A stretch of 64,000 nucleotides of DNA from Platanthera guangdongensis (taxonomy: Eukaryota; Streptophyta; Magnoliopsida; Asparagales; Orchidaceae): assembly GCA_039583875.1 (NCBI GenBank), contig CM077153.1, positions 68,952,482 to 69,016,481 of the forward strand. Reading direction: 5' to 3'. Of this stretch, positions 58,501-64,000 are shown piece after piece. The position numbers and the translations under genes were made by a program. A model generated the notes under the pieces. That model had not been told where the DNA came from. It saw only the letters and a list, made by a program, of their open reading frames with translations, and did no database searches. The first letter of the stretch is position 1. Each line of letters begins with the position of its first letter.

Positions 58501-60899
58501 CTACCAATGTCTAAAAGTTCAAAAATAGGTGCGTGCGTGATCGAGAGATTATCACTATTTTCATGAGCAATTAAATCTAAATGTTCTAAATCGGCATCAT
58601 GATCAATAGAAGATAAAGATTGTTCAGAAAAAAGAAGAGAGTCTTCTTCAGGAGAAGCCTCCAAATAATAACATGAGTCGTCATTTGAGAGCGAGTTTTT
58701 CATAGACGTGTCAATAGTAAAGGTAACTTCTTCATCTCCGACTCTAAGGAGAAGTTTCCCATTACTAACGTCTATAATTGCGCGCGAGGTGGCAAGAAAA
58801 GGGCGACCGAGAATGAGTGGGACCTCGGTGTCCTCTTCGATGTCAAAGATGACGAAATCTACCGGAAAGATAAATTTGTCAACTTTGACAAGCACATCCT
58901 CTATGATCCCCATAGGGAGCTTGACAGACCGATCCGCCAATTGAATGCACATTCTTGTGGGTTTAGGTTCTCCTAATCCCAACTTCTTAACTAAAGAATA
59001 AGGCATTAAATTGATTGAGGCGCCTAGATCAGCTAACGCACGTTTTACTAATAAATCACCAAACAAACATGGAATGGAGAAACTACCCGGATCGGGTAAT
59101 TTCTTAGGTAATTTATTAAGTAAAACTGCCGAACACTCCGCATTTAATTGAACCGTGGAGATATCCTCAAGTTTCTTTTTATTGGATAAAAGATCCTTGA
59201 GGTACTTGGCGTATTTCGGCATTTGTGCGATTATTTCACAAAACGGTAGATTAATTTGGATTTGTTTAAACATGTCCAAAAATTTACCGTGATGTTCATC
59301 CACCCGGTTTTTTTGCATTCTAGATGGATAGGGAAGAGGTGGTTGATAAGCTTTTGGTTTATTAAGCGTAGAAGGCTTAGACGGAGGAGAAGATGGAGAA
59401 ATTATTACCTCCGTATCAACCGGAATTGGAGAAGTATCAACCGGATTTGGAGAAGTGGTTACCTCTTTCCCGCTCCGTAGGGTGATGGCTTTTGCATGCT
59501 CCTTGGGGTTGGGCTCTGTATTGCCCGGTAGCGCTCCTTGTTGACGATCGAAGAGCATTTTAGCTATTTGCCCGATTTGCGTCTCCAAACTTCGAAGAGA
59601 TCCGGTGAGATTCCGGATGTTGGCGTCATTTGTAGTTGTATATTTAGTGAACAATTCCTCGAGATTGGGAGCTTTGGGAGCTTGCGGTGGAAAATAGCCG
59701 GGTGGAATCGTGTTCGGCGGGCGCGCCGCGTTCCCCGGATTACTCCAAGAGAAGTTGGGGTGATTCCTTATACCCGGGTGATAGGTATTGCCAAAATTGC
59801 TACCCGGATTATAAGGTGGCCGATTCGGATTACCCATGTAATCCACATGCTCGGCAATAGTAGAAGGCTCCCAATATTGGGGCTCACAGGTAGATTTGGA
59901 CGAGGAAGCAGACATCTCGTTCATCTGTTTTTGCAGTTGCTCAACCTGGAGAGACAAACTTGAAACCGTATCGATTTCATACATCCCGGCCGGTTTAGGT
60001 GGTTTAGACCGAGGTGTACTCCATTGATAGGTATTCAAAGCCATACCTTCTATAAGCTCTTGTGCGGCCGCCGGTGTTTTGTTATTAAGCGTTCCACCGG
60101 CGGCGGCATCAATATGTTGCCTAGTTTGAGAATTTAGGCCGTTATAGAAGGTTTGGATTTGTAACCAATCCGGAATTGCATGATGAGGACATCGACGAAG
60201 CAATTCCTTGAAACGCTCCCAAGTATCATATAACGTTTCCGAATCAATTTGGGAGAAATAAGTGATATCATTGCGTAATTTAGCCGTTTTAGCCGGCGGA
60301 AAGTATTTCGTAAGAAATCTTTCCGTCATTTGAGCCCATGTTGTGATGGATCCTCTTGGTAGAGAACCCAACCACTGCTTGGCTTTAGTGCGCAATGTAA
60401 ATGGAAATAACCTTAGCCGGATGGCATCATCGGATACACCATTAATTTTAAAAGTATCGCATATTTCTAAGAAATTTGAAATATGCGCGTTTGGATCTTC
60501 ATCTTGAAGCCCATCAAATTGTACATATTGTTGTACCATTTGGATGATGCTTGGCTTCAACTCAAAATTATTGGGGGCAATAGCGGGGCGAATAATACTA
60601 GATTGAGTCTCGTCCAAGTTTGGACGGGCATAATAGGACATAGTCCTTTGTTCAACCGCATTTGGCTCACCCATATTGGAAGAAGCAGAAGAAGGAGATC
60701 TAGGAGAATGAGAAGAAGAACTAAATGAAGAAGGAGAAGAAGAAGGCGGTGACGGAGAGAGGATTAATGAAGGATTAGGAGTGTCTCCTAAGGAGTCCGT
60801 ATCTTGAAAATTCGGAACTTGAAATCGTAAGCGATGCCGAAGGGTTCGCTCAATTTCCGGATCCAAATCAAAAAGAGGCGACGGATTCCCTCGGGTCAT
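55551..60899 (-). CDS. gag-pol: Athila Gag-Pol polyprotein, intact 1782 codons
   Basis: One uninterrupted frame. Gag (about 100-300) includes [20 protein letters not shown] near 175; I see no CCHC knuckle. Aspartic protease: [14 protein letters not shown] near 625. [22 protein letters not shown] near 996 and catalytic [11 protein letters not shown] near 1059. RNase [15 protein letters not shown] and [11 protein letters not shown] near 1271. Integrase: [17 protein letters not shown] zinc region, GIDFVGPLP (D, near 1488), VSDRGTHF (D, near 1549) and VEVVNREIK (E, near 1585). The C-terminal [16 protein letters not shown] part has no chromodomain. The [20 protein letters not shown] signature is typical of Athila/Tat. 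All catalytic residues are present, so the protein could be functional. Confidence 0.93.
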   Translation of the reverse strand: MTRGNPSPLFDLDPEIERTLRHRLRFQVPNFQDTDSLGDTPNPSLILSPSPPSSSPSSFSSSSHSPRSPSSASSNMGEPNAVEQRTMSYYARPNLDETQSSIIRPAIAPNNFELKPSIIQMVQQYVQFDGLQDEDPNAHISNFLEICDTFKINGVSDDAIRLRLFPFTLRTKAKQWLGSLPRGSITTWAQMTERFLTKYFPPAKTAKLRNDITYFSQIDSETLYDTWERFKELLRRCPHHAIPDWLQIQTFYNGLNSQTRQHIDAAAGGTLNNKTPAAAQELIEGMALNTYQWSTPRSKPPKPAGMYEIDTVSSLSLQVEQLQKQMNEMSASSSKSTCEPQYWEPSTIAEHVDYMGNPNRPPYNPGSNFGNTYHPGIRNHPNFSWSNPGNAARPPNTIPPGYFPPQAPKAPNLEELFTKYTTTNDANIRNLTGSLRSLETQIGQIAKMLFDRQQGALPGNTEPNPKEHAKAITLRSGKEVTTSPNPVDTSPIPVDTEVIISPSSPPSKPSTLNKPKAYQPPLPYPSRMQKNRVDEHHGKFLDMFKQIQINLPFCEIIAQMPKYAKYLKDLLSNKKKLEDISTVQLNAECSAVLLNKLPKKLPDPGSFSIPCLFGDLLVKRALADLGASINLMPYSLVKKLGLGEPKPTRMCIQLADRSVKLPMGIIEDVLVKVDKFIFPVDFVIFDIEEDTEVPLILGRPFLATSRAIIDVSNGKLLLRVGDEEVTFTIDTSMKNSLSNDDSCYYLEASPEEDSLLFSEQSLSSIDHDADLEHLDLIAHENSDNLSITHAPIFELLDIGSDRLKTSYDEPPVLELKQLPDHLEYLFLAEDSKLPVIVSAYLTNEEKIKLSHILKLHRRAIAWKITDLRGINPSFCTHKIFLEEHAHKTIQPQRRLNPNMKEVVKAEVIKLLDAGIIYPISDSSWVSPVQVVPKKGGLTVVPNDKNELVPTRTVTGWRVCIDYRKLNDATRKDHFPLPFIDQILERLSGHSFYCFLDGLSGYFQIPIAPEDQEKTTFTCPFGTFAYRRMSFGLCNAPATFQRCMLAIFDELVEDIMEVFMDDFSVFGDSFDLCLANLSRVLQRCEDTNLVLNWEKCHFMVREGLVLGHKISSKGIEVDKAKIETIEKLPPPSNVKAVRSFLGHAGFYRRFIKDFSKITKPLTHLLEKDAPFIFDENCLRAFSLIKEKLINAPIMIAPNWELPFEIMCDASSFAVGAVLGQRINKNFHPIYYASKTLTAAQENYTTTEKELLAVIFAFDKFRSYLTLSKIIVFTDHSALRYLLAKTDAKPRLIRWILLLQEFDLEIRDKRGAENLAADHLSRLENPNSGELMEEDIDDTFPEERLLAIHKVITLPTPWFADFANYLVARLLPNDFSYQEKKKFFSDLKNYFWEDPFLFRVCADQVVRRCVSHEEGAQILKHCHEGPAGGHYKANRTARKVLEAGFYWPSIFKDAHAHVSRCEQCQRSGNISRRDEMPLNTFLEIEVFDLWGIDFVGPLPTSYGNKYILVAVDYVSRWAEAQAFPTNDARVVTQFLKKLFSRFGAPRAIVSDRGTHFCNAQFAKVLSKYGVTHRLATPYHPQTSGQVEVVNREIKRILEKTVSTNRKDWSVKLDDTLWAYRTAYKTAIGCTPYRLVYGKACHLPVELEHRAFWALKFLNLDETLSSELRKFQINELDEWRSLAYESNKLYKERTKFYHDKKIKHPKDFKPGDQVLLYNSRLRLFPGKLKSRWSGPFIVKEVWPYGTVLISHPEQGEFKVNGHRLKIFLAGDTTNEYREEINLPNP

Positions 60900-61012
60900 A
60901 CACCAAAATAAAACAAAATAAATATTTTTTTTTTGATTTTTGATATTGCTAAAACAAAAAGAAAATGATAAAATTAATAGAGCCTTGCTTTCAAAATATC
61001 AACAAAAAAATG
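60900..61012 (-). other. Short Athila leader
   Basis: About 110 bp between primer site and the gag-pol start. AT-rich with poly-T runs on the plus strand. No upstream open frame of note. Confidence 0.5.
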
Positions 61013-61030
61013 TCCCCGGCAACGGCGCCA
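61013..61030 (-). other. Primer-binding site, tRNA-Asp
   Basis: On the minus strand TGGCGCCGTTGCCGGGGA, an 18-base match to the 3' end of plant tRNA-Asp, six bases inside the LTR. This is the usual primer of Athila elements. Confidence 0.9.
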
Positions 61031-61036
61031 AAAACT

Positions 61037-62705
61037 TGATGTGGATTTTATAAGTTTTGAAAAATGATCCAAACTAAACTCTCAACTAGGCAAGTGCACC
61101 TATCGAAATTTAGTATATGAAATATCGTATTTAAACTCGGGGACCGTTGAGTATTTGTACTCACAAGGACGAACTATTATTTTATCGATCGGAAAATTGG
61201 TTTTGCGGAAAACGAAAACGAACGTTAAATGAAGAGGAGAAATTCGATGAATAAAAGGCTAGCACTTGATCTAGAATCACTTTGGGCTAGAATAAAATCC
61301 ACGAAATTAAAGAGCACAAGCATCTAAATTATTAACTTCGACCGCGGAGGTTCCAAAGTTACGAAGCGCCTCTCTCGAGAATACGCACTCGACTAACCTT
61401 AGGTAGATCGATTAAGACCTCTCGGCCAGTCGAAAGACCTAAGCTTGCTTTAGGCGGTGAACCTCACTAATGGAGTTGACTCCAAGGCGGAAGAATTTTG
61501 CGTTCCTCTCTCGAGGGGTGAAAGAAATTCTCTTTATCCTTGAGTGATCTACTCGTATCCACAACCTCTCGGTAAATCTAGGATACGAATCTAAGCTCGA
61601 ATAAACATAATTTGCAACTTATGAATTCGAAGAAAATTTAAATCAAAGATAAATCAAAGTTTAGAAAATAGAATGCTTGCTAAATTGAGACAAAAATAAG
61701 AATTTTATTCCATTCCAAAGTTCATCATGATCAAGTGCTAATTGGGAAATTAGCTACTCATCATGATGGGAGTATTACATGAAAGCATAAAGAAAGACAT
61801 GATTTAAGAAAAGACTTGAAAAATAAAGATTACACTAGGAATTGAAAATGCAGGAAAAACCGTAAATAGAACAGAACTAAGCTCCCAAAAATCTCCTCCT
61901 TGGCCATCTGAAGCTGTCTGGAATTTATAGAAAAAAGTTGCTGGGTGGTCACGCCCCTAGGTCACGCCCGTGACCTAGGGCGTGTCGGTCTCGGAACCGT
62001 CGTCTTGAAGTCTTCTGAACGTTGGCGCGAAACCGCCAAAAGTTGTTAATTTGCGGGTCACGCCCCTAGGTCACGCCCGTGACCTAGGGCGTGTCTTGAC
62101 GGTTGTAGAAGAACGGCGGGAAGCAGAAACGGCGGGAATAACTCCGGCCGTTGTTGGAAGGGTCACGCCCCTGGTCACGCCCGTGACCATGGGCGTGTCT
62201 TGAGAAAACTCCCAGCGACTGAAACTGCAGCATTGAGTCGGCACGCCGGGCTGTCACGAGGTCTGTCACGCCCGTGCCAAATGTGTCACGCCCGTGACTT
62301 GTTGCAAATTGAAACTGCCGTTGACTGGAAGTCAGGGCAGGGCAATGGATGTCACGCCTGGAGTACACGCCCGTGTAATGATGGTCACGCCCGTGACCTT
62401 AAGGCGTGTAATTTTAATTGACGTGGCAGGTAGCTCCTTCCACGAGCCGGGTTCTCGCCAGGATGTCACGCCCGTGACCATGTCGGTCACGCCCGTGACT
62501 ATGGCGTGTCTTTTGAAAAATTATTGCTTTTGCCCAGTTTTGTCTCCTGGTCAACCCTATAGACTCCAAATTGAAGTTTGCAGCCCAGATTGCCCTGAAA
62601 TAAGAAATTAGAAAAATTCAATAATAAAATTACAAAATATAATTAAAAACTAATTAATTATTAAATAAAAATAACATAAAAACATGGACAAAATTAGAGT
62701 TATCA
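61037..62705 (-). repeat. Shared Athila LTR (5' LTR here, 3' LTR of the next unit)
   Basis: It is nearly identical to 49928-51584, apart from an ATAAATCAAAG duplication near 61650 and one extra A near 61936. It is followed at 62706 by the 3' internal region of another copy. Confidence 0.9.
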
Positions 62706-63273
62706 AATACCCCCATACTTACTCGTTTGCTCGTCCCGAGCAAACAACTTCACATGTAGAGTAGAAAAATTTTAACGCTAAAAACGAAAATTGAATATAA
62801 GGAGTAGAATGCGAAGTCTTATGCCTATGCTTGTAGTAATTATTGTAGAAGAACCTACTCAGCATACAAATTAGTTTTTTAATTTTCTAAAATGTGTTTC
62901 CACTTATTATTTTTACTTCAAAGATGGAAACACGATAAATCTTCGAATCATGTTTAGGGAGAAAGTAGCGTGTTTGCTAAGATAACATTGCACAAATCGA
63001 AGATCGCGATACCCTCCAAAGAAATCCATCAATGTCGATGGCCATAGGCTTGCCCTTTCACACTCTCGCCACGGCACTAGGTTAACTTATAAGCACAAAT
63101 CAGTAGGACTTAAGTAGGTTGGAATGTAGGCTTAGGTTTTTGGTTTGGAAAAACAAAGATAAATGCGATGGGTAGACACACCAAAACCTAAAGAGAGCTT
63201 GCACAAAATAAATTGAAAAACTTCGCCAATTCCTTTTGTTTTTTTTTTCAATATGTTGAATATTTTTTCAACT

Positions 63274-63318
<45 letters not shown>

Positions 63319-64000
63319 TTTTTTTTTTTTTGGTTTTTTTTTAGAGGAGAAGTGAAAAATAGAACAACTCTTGTGTATTTTTTTTCAAAAGCCACCAAAA
63401 TAAAATGACTCCTAATCACACATAAACTGGTTTTATCTATAATTTCAAGCTCGGTTTTAGGTGTGTAATTAGGATGCTTTTTAGGCTTTGGTAAAGTGTT
63501 GGTGGAGCTATAACAAAAGGAAGGGAATAGGCTCAAATTGGCTTAGCAAGGGTAAAACGTTAGGTACGGGTGCAAAGACTCAAACTTGCCAAAAGAAATG
63601 CCTAAATCCTTTTCATACTAATGAGTTTAACCTATGCAAAGTCTTGAGAATAGCTAGAGGGCAAGTTCTAGACATCGAGAAAGAATACCTCTTTCTTGAT
63701 CCGCGAAATATCTCTCTAGTAAACTTCTACACACTCTCCTAAAATATTTTTAGATTTTGTCGGTTTCCAAGTAGAAGTAAAATAAACTATTTCTACGCAT
63801 TCAGAAAAAGAAAAATCTAATTGTATGCTGAATATTTAATTCTACTCAAATTCTACTAACATGTGCACTTAACTAGAAACACAGCATGACCAACAGTTCT
63901 ACTACAAAATTCAAAATTCAATTTAAAGCATCAAAAATTTTCTAAACTTATGTAAAAGTTGAATACCTAGAATTTCGCATGTGAGTAAATAGAGAAATAA
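62706..64000 (-). mobile_element. Second Athila internal copy, running off the window
   Basis: Nearly identical to 51585-52880: polypurine tract, TTGCTCGTCCCGAGCAAAC phrase and poly-T tract (63279-63342). A handful of substitutions are seen, for example CTTGCCCTTTC at 63051 against CTTGCCGTTTC at 51931. It is the 3' internal part of a further element to the right. Confidence 0.9.

Larger units (their letters stand above)
49928..62705 (-). mobile_element. Athila-lineage Ty3 retrotransposon, nearly intact and young
   Basis: Minus-strand element. The 5' LTR is 61037-62705, then come a tRNA-Asp primer site, a single gag-pol ORF, a spacer with palindromes, an env-position ORF, a polypurine tract and the 3' LTR at 49928-51584. 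The LTRs differ by about two substitutions, one extra A and an 11-bp duplication (by eye). The length difference (1669 against 1657) is explained exactly by those indels, which supports the chosen ends (TGATAA...CACATCA). It interrupts the copia-derived ORF on the left. On the right the LTR leads into another internal copy rather than flanking DNA. Confidence 0.9.

Overview
The window looks like nuclear heterochromatin of a flowering plant. It is almost entirely LTR retrotransposons of plant lineages (Ty3/gypsy Athila, Tekay/Del-like chromoviruses, several Ty1/copia types), with tRNA-iMet or tRNA-Asp primer sites, a 5S-derived segment, a TRIM/SMART-type miniature element, and decayed FAR1-type transposase and ULP1-like protease genes. 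I found no intact host gene, no tRNA gene and no CRISPR. The species cannot be named from the sequence.

Layout. 1-2.7 kb: copia-like LTR debris. 2.7-5.7 kb: AT-rich, heavily decayed Athila/Tat-like remnant (minus). 5.7-7.8 kb: chromovirus LTR with a stub of its coding end (minus). 7.8-9.1 kb: copia-like LTR (minus). 9.1-17.5 kb: unassigned LTR-like DNA, split by a complete copia element at 10689-16060 with a perfect CCGAC target duplication. 17.5-21.3 kb: the only gene-like island, a frameshifted FAR1/MULE transposase relative (plus) facing a ULP1/C48 protease relic (minus). 21.5-26 kb: 5' half of a SIRE-like copia. 26-30 kb: unassigned, with a 158-bp tandem repeat. 30-37.3 kb: dead chromovirus (minus). 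37.35-37.8 kb: miniature LTR element whose internal domain is about 36 bp. 38.3-40.1 kb: diverged Athila-type LTR.

40.1-64 kb is a young nest. A copia-derived element (minus) has an integrase-like ORF that lost all three catalytic acidic residues and has no RT/RNase H before its 3' LTR. It was hit by a gag-only chromovirus-like element (TR-GAG type, LTRs of 2285 bp each, TCAAC duplication) and by a nearly intact Athila element (one 1782-codon gag-pol ORF plus an env-position ORF, LTRs almost identical). The Athila's right LTR is followed by a second copy of the 3' internal region instead of flanking DNA, so this is a tandem array sharing an LTR. A 5S-derived, Cassandra-like segment sits exactly at the left edge of the TR-GAG element.

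The most unusual signal is structural. The TR-GAG LTRs and the Athila element belong to different Ty3 lineages, yet both carry arrays of 38-40 bp nested palindromes with the same core (CACGGGCGTG and its complement) and the same outer arms. The short spacers between arm and core change from unit to unit, but the two sides change together and stay complementary. Other LTR families here carry their own short palindromic words. I know of no standard feature type that describes this.
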